The notes beneath the pieces were generated by a model. The model did not search any database. It was given only the letters and a program-made list of their open reading frames with translations, and was not told the DNA's origin. A stretch of DNA of 64,000 nucleotides from JAZDEY01 sp043808325 [NCBI: Candidatus Eiseniibacteriota bacterium] (lineage in GTDB: Bacteria > Arandabacterota > Arandabacteria > Arandabacterales). Of the stretch, positions 42,101 to 48,498 are shown in pieces (position 1 is the first letter of the stretch; each line of letters starts with the position of its first letter). The translations under genes and the position numbers were made by a program. The stretch is from the NCBI GenBank assembly GCA_043808325.1, contig JAZDEY010000083.1:124001-188000 (forward strand), read 5' to 3'.

Positions 42101-42404
42101 TCTCGAACTCTATGATGAGGTTCCCCGAGAGCTGGTCGGCCCGGCCACGGAGAATCCGGTCTTTACCCTTGGCATTAAGGAACTTCTCGATTCCTCGGAC
42201 ATACTCTTCTATGAAGCCGGGCTCAACGCCGAAGAGGGTCTCAAGGAGGACGGTGAAGCGATGCGATCTGGCGGACTCGCTATTGATTGCCGGAAGACTT
42301 TCAAGGTAGGTGGATATAGCCCATTCGTGCTTGGCCGCATTCACGTCCGGCATGCGGGTGGGCTTCTCCCTCAACTTGGATTTCTTGCCGGCTTTCTTGC
42401 TCAT
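39153..42404 (-). CDS. N6-adenine DNA methyltransferase with possible nuclease domain (type IIG-like)
   Basis: This 1083-residue single-chain methyltransferase resembles type IIG/Eco57I-class enzymes. Motif X is 'HDLGEYYTPDWLAHRIV' (~366-381), motif I 'SVLDPACGSGTFLYMTI' (392-408) and the catalytic motif IV 'DLVVGNPPWLSYRHIE' with NPPW at 598-601. A C-terminal target-recognition part has 'DLGQALVIDHQTYSFDPESA', 'ASVLNAPAVNLAIKEGQSRG' and 'LWGARHVHKKVLDLPIPKFD'. The N-terminal ~190 residues contain 'LRGRADQLSGNLIIEFEKDL' followed by 'EEAEDQLRLY', which resembles a PD-(D/E)XK nuclease, although the expected E-x-K reads E-F-E-K. It would methylate adenine and possibly cut unmodified DNA. The ATG overlaps the stop of the RadC-like gene. 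Confidence 0.88.
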   Translation of the reverse strand: MSKKAGKKSKLREKPTRMPDVNAAKHEWAISTYLESLPAINSESARSHRFTVLLETLFGVEPGFIEEYVRGIEKFLNAKGKDRILRGRADQLSGNLIIEFEKDLSPQAKIEEAEDQLRLYVSCIWSEEPLGARTKYVCLATDGRRFRAYAPTVGASLNQELATKWITLTLLEDLDAQKVRWDDFYFFLDRYLLRKEILHPTSALIVKDFGPRSHAFQVAKDALLVRWDEVRDHPDYTVLYEAWDKYLRIVYGSAIADDELFIRHTYLATLAKLMVWARLAAKPEPPTAAEALAILEGRHFKEQLGIENFLEEDFFSWIARSEAKQTATEIAHMLLGLLRNYNLREISEDVLKSLYEGLVDPETRHDLGEYYTPDWLAHRIVRKLLAPNPKASVLDPACGSGTFLYMTIREKRHLLGDSARTLKHILSEVVGLDIHPLACIVAKANYVLALGDLMVKRKHKIAIPVYLANSIRPPELELERGLWQQVSCYRTEIDGRRVHIPEALIHDSVRYDEAVEACRDYALHAKGRPTDPEAFERFLKTNQPGLVSDEQTTIVLCSVAETLKLMIETGRDTIWAFVLKNIYKPLFLRDRFDLVVGNPPWLSYRHIERSDYQVFLKEQVTQVYGLLKGRGELVTHLELGTLFLVRAAHLYLKKGGAIGFVLPKSIFSADQHDALRRNRVEEVKLRTTELWDLEPVTPLFKTSSAVYFGEKSRKAAPDPIPGEVLEGKLDNRNADLKTAEKTLSHHAVMYSLSTMGNRSFWSSGDKVAVAESSYRKLFREGATIVPRCFWFVEVKKSQLGFDENLPPLISSERARKEAKKAYRDCVIEGPVESKFIYATLLPVDMVPFGVLRFRTIVLPALIEEGQFRLYRLDDARRHGYLHLSRWMEQVEAEWAKRRSKKLKDVDSIDWLDYRRKLTQQNPNAGFRVLYGTSGTHVCACAVSPSMKRRRKRGIDLGQALVIDHQTYSFDPESAEEASYLASVLNAPAVNLAIKEGQSRGLWGARHVHKKVLDLPIPKFDAKVEAHVRLAEIGEACAQRVEEWIAAGGPGNIKSIGLLRRRVREMLAAELVEIDSIVKPLLGL

Positions 42405-42676
42405 TCCCTCTGGCTCAGCCTGCGGCCAATCTCTAAGGCAGCGGCAATCCTGATGATTTTCACATCCGACAATCCCTTGAATCGCAGCAACTCCTCCAGG
42501 GGTCTGCCCGCCAGGCCTTTCAGAGAGCCGAACTCGTCGAGCACGTCGCTCGCAATCTCCTCTGCGCTTCTTCCAACCACCCCGGTAGATATCACTATTG
42601 CGAGCAGCTCCTTCTCCGAAAGCGCTGAGGCCCCTTCCTCACGCAGCTTACCCCCCGGATGCGTCCAGATCGCCAT
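42401..42676 (-). CDS. RadC N-terminal (UPF0758_N) domain protein without JAB domain
   Basis: This 91-residue protein corresponds only to the N-terminal helical domain of RadC/UPF0758: 'HPGGKLREEGASALSEKELL', 'AIVISTGVVGRSAEEIASDV', 'LDEFGSLKGLAGRPLEELLR' and the helix-hairpin-helix 'FKGLSDVKIIRIAAALEIGR'. A full RadC is about 220 residues and continues into a JAB/MPN metalloprotease-like domain, which is wholly absent. The gene ends cleanly and overlaps the methyltransferase start by 4 bases, so it looks like a purpose-built small subunit, not a decayed radC. GGGGGAGGACG fits the second of two adjacent ATG codons (42676; the other is 42679). It is probably a DNA-binding partner of the methyltransferase. 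Confidence 0.82.
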   Translation of the reverse strand: MAIWTHPGGKLREEGASALSEKELLAIVISTGVVGRSAEEIASDVLDEFGSLKGLAGRPLEELLRFKGLSDVKIIRIAAALEIGRRLSQRE

Positions 42677-42796
42677 CATCGTCCTCCCCCGATTCTCCAC
42701 CCATCCCACACCCTATGACACTTATCACATGAAAGGGACATCGGCAATCGAGAAAAGCCCGTGAAAGTTCGGGGACACTCCACGCGTTCTTTACAC

Positions 42797-42843
42797 TTGA
42801 CAGCTCTCGAAAAATTGTGGTTAATATCATCCACCGTGATATT
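42797..42843 (+). promoter_or_regulatory. Promoter of the DUF6754 module with overlapping inverted repeat
   Basis: TTGACA (42797-42802) is followed after 18-19 bases by TTAATAT (42821-42827). The inverted repeat AATATCA-TCCACCG-TGATATT (42823-42843) covers the -10 region and transcription start, a classic repressor position. The leader to the ATG at 42861 is short. No convincing promoter for the divergent restriction-like cassette is visible between 42677 and 42797. Confidence 0.55.
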
Positions 42844-42860
42844 TAGCCGGAAAGGCCGCA

Positions 42861-44096
42861 ATGCTCAAATGCGCTAGCCTTCTTATTCTTACAAGCTTAG
42901 TTTCTGCAGTCTTGGCGTTTCTGATCCCCGCATCGCTCGTAGCCGAGGCCCCGCCCGTCGGCACAGCAGCAGCCGATCTGCCACCGCTCGCTCCTTCCAA
43001 CTTCAAGGCGATAGATACCCCCAGCGATCACGGTGGCAGCATCGATCTTTCATGGCAGCGGTCGGCCGATGACGGCGCGGGTCGAAATACGGTCACAGCC
43101 TACGAGATCCTCCGCGCAGATGATCCCGCCGCCGAGTTCAAGCCGGTCGCCAATGTGCTGAAGGGTCTTACCTCGTATGTTGACAAGGGCATCAAGAACG
43201 GAACGCGCTATTACTACAGAATCGTCGCTGTGTCGGCCGCCGGCGCGAGTGGCGAAGTGGGTGCCGGGCCCGCGGTGGCGAGCCAGCAGATGTTCAACAA
43301 GAAACGCACGAACCTGCTTGTGGTCGCATGCATCCTCATTATCGCCATTGTCTACTACATCTACCTCGGCGCCAGGGGCGGCGAACTCAAAATCCGCAGG
43401 ATTGCAGGACTTGAGGCGGTTGGGGAGGCCGTAGGGCGCGCGACCGAAATGGGCCGCCCGGTGCTCTTTATCCCCGGCATCCAGGACATGGATAACGTTC
43501 AGACGGTCGCAGGCATTACGATCCTTGGTGAGATCGCCAAGATGACCGCAACCTATGAGACCAGGCTCGAAGTGCCCGTATCGCGATCGATCGTGATGAG
43601 CACGGGCCGCGAGACGGTGCGGCAGGCTTACCTGGAGGCCGGACGTCCCGACCTCTACAGTGACGACATCGTTCACTACATAACCGATGAGCAGTTCGGC
43701 TACGTTGCAGCGGTTGACGGCATCATGGTAAGAGAGAGGCCGGCCGCCTGCTTCTATCTCGGCGCTTTCTTTGCGGAATCGCTGATCCTTGCTGAGACGG
43801 GCAGTTCGATAGGCGCGATTCAGGTGGCCGGCACGGCGATGCCCACTCAGATTCCCTTCTTTGTGGCGGCCTGCGATTATACCCTGATCGGCGAGGAGCT
43901 CTTCGCGGCGAGCGCCTACCTTTCCAAGGACAAGAAGATGCTGGGCAGCATCAAGGGGCAGGATGCCGGTAAGGCCATCGCCATGGTCTTCATCATTGTC
44001 GGAGTTGTGCTGGTGACGCTTGCCACGATCACGGGAAATGACACCTTGAGCCACGCCGGCGCATGGATCAAGAACCTCTTTGCAATAAAGATGTGA
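42861..44096 (+). CDS. Fibronectin III / DUF6754 membrane protein
   Basis: This 411-residue protein has a signal peptide ('LLILTSLVSAVLAFLIPASL'). A fibronectin type III domain follows at about residues 42-140 ('PLAPSNFKAIDTPSDHGGSI', 'ITAYEILRADD'-like strand, 'GTRYYYRIVAVSAAGASGEV'). A membrane helix lies at about 151-170, then the DUF6754 domain ('GRPVLFIPGIQDMDNVQTVA', 'PVSRSIVMSTGRETVRQAYL', 'QFGYVAAVDGIMVRERPAAC') and a last membrane helix near 381-400. The function of DUF6754 is unknown. It begins a four-gene run of membrane proteins on the same strand (42861-46384) and would be its exported or surface-reaching component. Confidence 0.8.
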   Translation: MLKCASLLILTSLVSAVLAFLIPASLVAEAPPVGTAAADLPPLAPSNFKAIDTPSDHGGSIDLSWQRSADDGAGRNTVTAYEILRADDPAAEFKPVANVLKGLTSYVDKGIKNGTRYYYRIVAVSAAGASGEVGAGPAVASQQMFNKKRTNLLVVACILIIAIVYYIYLGARGGELKIRRIAGLEAVGEAVGRATEMGRPVLFIPGIQDMDNVQTVAGITILGEIAKMTATYETRLEVPVSRSIVMSTGRETVRQAYLEAGRPDLYSDDIVHYITDEQFGYVAAVDGIMVRERPAACFYLGAFFAESLILAETGSSIGAIQVAGTAMPTQIPFFVAACDYTLIGEELFAASAYLSKDKKMLGSIKGQDAGKAIAMVFIIVGVVLVTLATITGNDTLSHAGAWIKNLFAIKM

Positions 44097-44109
44097 CGGG
44101 GAGAGCCCA

Positions 44110-44790
44110 GTGAAACGAACGATACCGCTCGTCATCACCTTCGTTGTCGGGCTCACCCTGATCATCGCGGTGTTCATTCCCCACGATCCCTTCTTCGACA
44201 TGGACACCAAGTTCTCGATCTTCTACGACGTGATCGCAGTTTTCGCCTTCATACTAGGCGGCGGCAATCTCTTGGGGGTCCATCTCAACAAGGTTTCCCA
44301 GAAGCGCCGAGATTGGAAATTCAGCATCGTGACCCTGGCGGGCTTTTTCCTGATGCTTGTCGCGGGGCTCTTCAAGATAGGTGTGCAAAGCGGTTGGTCG
44401 GGTGATTTCCAGGGGACGGGAAGTCTCTTCAAGTATCTTTACGACTGCACCTTCCAGCCCCTGCAGTCCACGATGTTCTCGCTCCTTGCCTTCTTTGTGG
44501 CATCGGCGTCCTACCGGGCATTCAGGGCGAAGACGCTCGAGGCGACGATTCTCTTGGTGGCGGCCTTCGTGATCCTGGTGAGGCCGACGCCGCTGGGATA
44601 CTACCTGACTTTCTGGCTGCCTGATCCACTGAAGTTCCTACAGATTTCGAACCTGAGCACCTGGATACTCGCGGTGCCCAACATGGTCGGGCAACGGGCA
44701 ATCATGATCGGGATCGCGCTTGGTATCGTTTCGACGTCGTTGAGGCTGATACTTGGTATAGAGCGAGGCTACCTGGGTGGGGAGAGCTGA
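44110..44790 (+). CDS. Multi-pass membrane protein of the DUF6754 module
   Basis: This 226-residue membrane protein has about six hydrophobic helices ('IPLVITFVVGLTLIIAVFIP', 'IFYDVIAVFAFILGGGNLLG', 'FSIVTLAGFFLMLVAGLFKI', 'STMFSLLAFFVASASYRAF', 'ATILLVAAFVILV', then 'GQRAIMIGIALGIVSTSLRL'). The loop between helices 3 and 4, 'YLYDCTFQPLQSTMFSL', and 'PDPLKFLQISNLSTWILAVP' look conserved in style but I do not know the family. It starts 13 bases after the DUF6754 gene, and its stop overlaps the next ATG by one base (TGATG), so the module is tightly coupled. Confidence 0.75.
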   Translation: MKRTIPLVITFVVGLTLIIAVFIPHDPFFDMDTKFSIFYDVIAVFAFILGGGNLLGVHLNKVSQKRRDWKFSIVTLAGFFLMLVAGLFKIGVQSGWSGDFQGTGSLFKYLYDCTFQPLQSTMFSLLAFFVASASYRAFRAKTLEATILLVAAFVILVRPTPLGYYLTFWLPDPLKFLQISNLSTWILAVPNMVGQRAIMIGIALGIVSTSLRLILGIERGYLGGES

Positions 44791-45668
44791 TGGCTGACGA
44801 ACAAGTGAAGCTTAACATAGTTGAGAAGCTTGGGCGGGTGGACCGCAGGATCGTCTTCCTCTTCATGGCCCTGGCGGTTCTGATACCGCTCCTGGTCCAT
44901 TACACCACGGTGATCCCGGCAAGCCCGATTGTGCAACGCCTCTTCGACAAGGTCGAGGACCTTCCCGCAGGCTCCAAGATTCTCATAAGCTTTGACTACG
45001 GTCCGAGCACCGCTCCCGAGAATCAGCCGATGGCAACCTCAATCGCGCGGCACTGCTTCGAAAAGGGTCACCGGATCTACATGATATCGCTGTGGGCGAC
45101 GGGGCCGCGCCAGGCGATGGAACTGATCGATGACATCATCACCAAGGAATTCCCCAACAAGAGGCAGGGAGTGGATTGGGTCCACCTCGGATTTAAGGCC
45201 GGCGGCCAGGGTCTGATCAATACCTTGCTCTCGGATTTCACGGCCATGTACACCACCGACGTCAATGGCCAGGCCATCAGCAGTTTGCCGATGATGGATG
45301 GCATCAAATCCCTGAAGGATTTCGATCTGATCTACTGCATCGGCTCAGGCCAGCCCGGCAACAAAGAATGGATCCAGTTCGCGGGGGACACCGGGCACAT
45401 CCCCGTTGGGGGTGGCACGACCGCCGTGATGGCCCCGCAGCTTTATCCCTATTATCCCAAGCAGACGGTGGGGCTTCTGGGAGGGCTTCAGGGCGCAGCC
45501 GAGTATGAGGCCGCGCTGATCGCCGCGTATCCCAAGTACGGCAGCATGTCGAGAGTCGCAAGCACCAAGATGGGTCCACAGGTGTCAGCGCACCTGGTGA
45601 TTGCGGCCTTCATCATATTGGGCAACATCACGTTCTTGATCGAGAGAAGAAGACAGAAGAAGCGTTAG
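44790..45668 (+). CDS. Membrane-anchored soluble-domain protein of the DUF6754 module
   Basis: This 292-residue protein has a cytoplasmic N-terminus ('VEKLGRVDRR'-type), one helix at about 24-42 ('IVFLFMALAVLIPLLVHY'), a large soluble domain and a second helix close to the C-terminus ('AHLVIAAFIILGNITFLIER'). The soluble domain has an alpha/beta look: 'LPAGSKILISFDYGPSTAPE', 'KGHRIYMISLWATGPRQAME', 'VDWVHLGFKAGGQGLINTLL' and 'FDLIYCIGSGQPGNKEWIQF'. I recognise no catalytic motif. It sits between two multi-pass proteins and probably forms a complex with them and the DUF6754 protein. Confidence 0.78.
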   Translation: MADEQVKLNIVEKLGRVDRRIVFLFMALAVLIPLLVHYTTVIPASPIVQRLFDKVEDLPAGSKILISFDYGPSTAPENQPMATSIARHCFEKGHRIYMISLWATGPRQAMELIDDIITKEFPNKRQGVDWVHLGFKAGGQGLINTLLSDFTAMYTTDVNGQAISSLPMMDGIKSLKDFDLIYCIGSGQPGNKEWIQFAGDTGHIPVGGGTTAVMAPQLYPYYPKQTVGLLGGLQGAAEYEAALIAAYPKYGSMSRVASTKMGPQVSAHLVIAAFIILGNITFLIERRRQKKR

Positions 45669-45676
45669 GGGGAGTC

Positions 45677-46384
45677 TTGGAAGCACATCCGGTCCTGACA
45701 TCGCCGTTTGCCCTCTCGGTGGGCATGTGGATCGCCGGGCTGCTGACCCTTATGATCTTCAGCTTTCTCTACAAGGACAACCCCTTCTACAAGTTTGCCG
45801 AGCACCTCTTTGTCGGAGTCTCGGCGGCCTACTGGATGGTGGTGGGTTTCTGGACGACCCTTATCCCCAACCTGGTCGCGAGACTCTGGCCATCCCATAT
45901 GGGCGGCGTGCTGCCTTCCGCTGTGGGCACCAAGATCGACTTCTGGTATGTTGTTCCGCTTGTCTTCGGGCTCCTGATGCTCACGCGGCTTGTGCCCCGG
46001 GTCACCTGGCTCTCCCGTTGGGCGATGGCTTTCGTCATAGGGTTCGCGGCCGGCACCAACTTCACCCGCTACCTTCAGTCCGACTTCGTGAGCCAGATAA
46101 ACAGCTCGATCGAGCCCATCTATCAGCCCGGGATGTCCACGATGGGGACAATCGGGGATATCTTTTCGAAGATCGTCATCATAGTGGGGCTTTTGAGTGC
46201 CCTGATTTACTTCTACTTCTCGAAGGAACACAAGGGTGTGTTTGGGCGGGCCGCGAGGTTCGGCATCTGGGTCCTGATGGCAGCCTTCGGCGCGACCTTC
46301 GGATACACCGTGATGGCCCGCGTCTCCCTCCTCACGGGCCGGATGGATTTCCTCATCCAGTGGATCGGCGGGATCTTTAGCTGA
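45677..46384 (+). CDS. Multi-pass membrane protein, last gene of the DUF6754 module
   Basis: This 235-residue membrane protein has about six helices ('FALSVGMWIAGLLTLMIFSF', 'LFVGVSAAYWMVVGFWTTLI', 'VPLVFGLLMLTRLVPRVTWL', 'WAMAFVIGFAAGTNFTRYLQ', 'IVIIVGLLSALIYFYF', 'FGIWVLMAAFGATFGYTVMA'). The segment 'YKDNPFYKFAEHLFVGVSAA' and 'GTNFTRYLQSDFVSQIN' look like family signatures, but I cannot name the family. The start is TTG after AGGGGGAG, 8 bases after the preceding gene. Confidence 0.75.
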   Translation: MEAHPVLTSPFALSVGMWIAGLLTLMIFSFLYKDNPFYKFAEHLFVGVSAAYWMVVGFWTTLIPNLVARLWPSHMGGVLPSAVGTKIDFWYVVPLVFGLLMLTRLVPRVTWLSRWAMAFVIGFAAGTNFTRYLQSDFVSQINSSIEPIYQPGMSTMGTIGDIFSKIVIIVGLLSALIYFYFSKEHKGVFGRAARFGIWVLMAAFGATFGYTVMARVSLLTGRMDFLIQWIGGIFS

Positions 46385-46513
46385 TCTGTCGGGCCGCCTT
46401 GCGACGGAATGTGCGACAGGCCGTTGCACAAATCACTCGTGGTGCCACGCGTGACCACGCGCAAGCTCCGATTACTCTCACGTCTCAAGTCGCGCGAGAA
46501 GAGTGGTCGCTTT

Positions 46514-46534
46514 GAGGTGCCAGTCTGGCACCTC
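46514..46534 (+). repeat. Perfect 9-base inverted repeat in an intergenic region
   Basis: GAGGTGCCA-GTC-TGGCACCTC. With one bulge the stem extends outward (GCTT/AAGC). There is no T-run, so it is not a standard terminator. It lies in the 360-base gap 46385-46744, which otherwise holds only the promoter at 46571-46599. Confidence 0.55.
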
Positions 46535-46570
46535 AAGCAGGCGTGTTCGGGACCAAAATCTCACGCAGGC

Positions 46571-46599
46571 TTGCACGAGAGACCCTGCCGTGATAGCAT
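46571..46599 (+). promoter_or_regulatory. Probable promoter of the hydrolase/DUF364/decarboxylase operon
   Basis: TTGCAC (46571-46576), 17 bases, TAGCAT (46594-46599). The leader would be about 140 bases. Confidence 0.5.
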
Positions 46600-46744
46600 C
46601 ACAACGATGGGATGCCCTGTCCTGGAGCAGGAAAGTCGTGACGCTCTGTAAACGGAAGATTAACCGGAAACAAGGCTGAGTCCCGATCTCCACGGCCACA
46701 AATAGGTATTGTGTCCCTCGATTCCCCCCATTAAGATAACGGAC

Positions 46745-47641
46745 ATGAAAGGTGAATTCTGCAGAGTCATAACATCCGACGGACTGGAGCTCCAGGGTCT
46801 ATTTGTGACCCCGGAGGGCGGGCCCTCGAAGACCACGCTGGTCCATGTTCACGGGCTCGCCGGCAACTTCTATGAGAACCGGTTCGTGGACTATGCAGCG
46901 GATGCGTGTACCGGCGCCGGCATCAACTTTCTCACCTTTAACAACCGGGGCCACGACTACATCTCAGACCTCATATCTCAGGCGCCGGACGGAAGAACCG
47001 GCTACCGGCAGATCGGCGGCTCCTTCGAGATCTTTGAGGATTGCATCAAGGACATTCAGACGTGGATAGACTTCCTCAAAGCGCGGGGGACCGAGCGCAT
47101 AATCCTTGAGGGCCACAGCCACGGCGCGATCAAGGCGACCTACTATCTTAGCCGGGTGGCGGATGCCGCGATAAAGGGCCTGGTGCTGCTCTCTCCCTCT
47201 GATGACTTCGGGCTTCAGCGCTACCGAATGGGCAAGCGATTCGATGAGATCGTGGGCATCGCGCAGAAGATGGTCGCCGAGGGCCGCGGGGGCGAATTCA
47301 TGTCCCGGGATTACTTCCCCTATGTAGTCTCGGCCGCGACCTATTTCGATACCTTCCGCCCCGACTCGCACCTCAAGGTCTTCAATATCTCAATGACCGA
47401 TACCCATACTTTCCCCGAGATTGAGAGCGTTAGGCTCCCGGTGCTGGCGATCGTCGGGACCGTGGAAGAGGCTTACATCGGCCGTCCCGACGACTTCTTG
47501 ACCGACCTCAAGCGGCGCTTCAAAAACACCAAGGATTTCACGGGGCACTTCATCAAGGAGGCTCCCCATAATTACCTGGGCCATGAGGCCGAACTCGGGC
47601 AGCACCTACAGGAGTGGCTGAGGGCGCGTTTTACGGCCTGA
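46745..47641 (+). CDS. Alpha/beta hydrolase (DUF1749-like)
   Basis: This 298-residue alpha/beta-hydrolase-fold protein has the oxyanion/early-strand region 'TTLVHVHGLAGNFYENRFVD'. The nucleophile elbow is 'ILEGHSHGAIKATYYLSRV' (G-H-S-H-G), an acid is probable near 'VLAIVGTVEEAYIGRPDD', and the catalytic His lies in 'IKEAPHNYLGHEAELGQHLQ'. The pattern 'FLTFNNRGHDYISDLI' resembles DUF1749-type hydrolases. The substrate is unknown. I chose the ATG at 46745; a TTG at 46709 is also in frame, and neither has a strong ribosome site. It is followed 38 bases later by a DUF364 gene in what appears to be one operon with a PLP decarboxylase. Confidence 0.83.
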   Translation: MKGEFCRVITSDGLELQGLFVTPEGGPSKTTLVHVHGLAGNFYENRFVDYAADACTGAGINFLTFNNRGHDYISDLISQAPDGRTGYRQIGGSFEIFEDCIKDIQTWIDFLKARGTERIILEGHSHGAIKATYYLSRVADAAIKGLVLLSPSDDFGLQRYRMGKRFDEIVGIAQKMVAEGRGGEFMSRDYFPYVVSAATYFDTFRPDSHLKVFNISMTDTHTFPEIESVRLPVLAIVGTVEEAYIGRPDDFLTDLKRRFKNTKDFTGHFIKEAPHNYLGHEAELGQHLQEWLRARFTA

Positions 47642-47679
47642 TCGGGCCGCGGGGACCGGCATCGAAGGAAGCGTGAGCC

Positions 47680-48498
47680 ATGATCGACATCTTCGAGATC
47701 CTTAAGGAGCAGGCGCTCCGGAAGACCGCACATTTCAAAGACGAGGATTTCACCATCCGGGGCTTGTGGAAAGTCGACCTGGCCTTCAGGCCCAATCCTG
47801 ATGAGCGGACCTTCCGCTATAACTTCCTGGTGGCTCAGACCGTGGGCCAGGGATCCTGTTACTGTGACAAGCAGCTCGAGATCAATGAGGGACTCCTGGG
47901 GCGGGATGCCCGGGAGATCATCTCCGAGATGAGCTGTTACGAGATCGCGCTTCTGGACTCGATCTACGCCTCCATTCCCCGGACACCCCAACAGGTTTTT
48001 GAACTGCGGGGCAACTCGGGCGAGAAGGCGGTCACGCGGGGCGCCATCATTGTGGACGAGGTGGAACGGGTGCTCACGCGAATGACCGATGTCCCCGGCA
48101 ACATCAGCGTAGTGAACGTCGGGGTCGTGGGTAATCTCATTAAGGCCCTCAAGGACAAAGGCTACAATGTTCGCGCCACCGACCTTGATGAGAAGATCAT
48201 CGGGAAGTCGATCCACGGGGTTACGATTGAGGATGGGACCAAGACGTTCCAGTCGGTCAGGGATGCGGATCTCGCGGTGATTACGGGTATGACGCTCACA
48301 ACCGACGCCCTAAATGATATAGTCCATATCTGTCAGGAGAACAAGACCCGGCTTGTGATGTTCGCGGAGACCGGCGCCAATTTCGGGGAGGAGTATTGTC
48401 GAACCATCGGGGTTGATGTCGTGGTCTCCGAGCCCTTCCCGTTCTATATCTTCCAGGGAGTCACCAGGATCGAGATCTACAGGAGAGACCTCGCTTGA
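47680..48498 (+). CDS. DUF364 (putative heavy-metal chelation) protein
   Basis: This 272-residue protein has a C-terminal Rossmann-like DUF364 domain. It reads 'NISVVNVGVVGNLIKALKDK' (nucleotide-type glycine turn), 'YNVRATDLDEKIIGKSIHG', 'VRDADLAVITGMTLTTDALN' and 'GVDVVVSEPFPFYIFQGVTR'. The N-terminal part contains 'GQGSCYCDKQLEINEGLLGR' and precedes the domain as in other members. The family is annotated as a possible metal-chelation domain and appears near metal uptake genes, but its chemistry is unproven. GCGTGAG-type spacing gives only a moderate ribosome site. Its stop overlaps the start of the decarboxylase (TTGA). Confidence 0.82.
   Translation: MIDIFEILKEQALRKTAHFKDEDFTIRGLWKVDLAFRPNPDERTFRYNFLVAQTVGQGSCYCDKQLEINEGLLGRDAREIISEMSCYEIALLDSIYASIPRTPQQVFELRGNSGEKAVTRGAIIVDEVERVLTRMTDVPGNISVVNVGVVGNLIKALKDKGYNVRATDLDEKIIGKSIHGVTIEDGTKTFQSVRDADLAVITGMTLTTDALNDIVHICQENKTRLVMFAETGANFGEEYCRTIGVDVVVSEPFPFYIFQGVTRIEIYRRDLA

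Noticed and set aside
43050-44210. 386-codon minus-strand frame opposite the DUF6754 gene
   Set aside because: Composition is Arg/His-rich and featureless; the plus strand encodes the fibronectin III and membrane segments.
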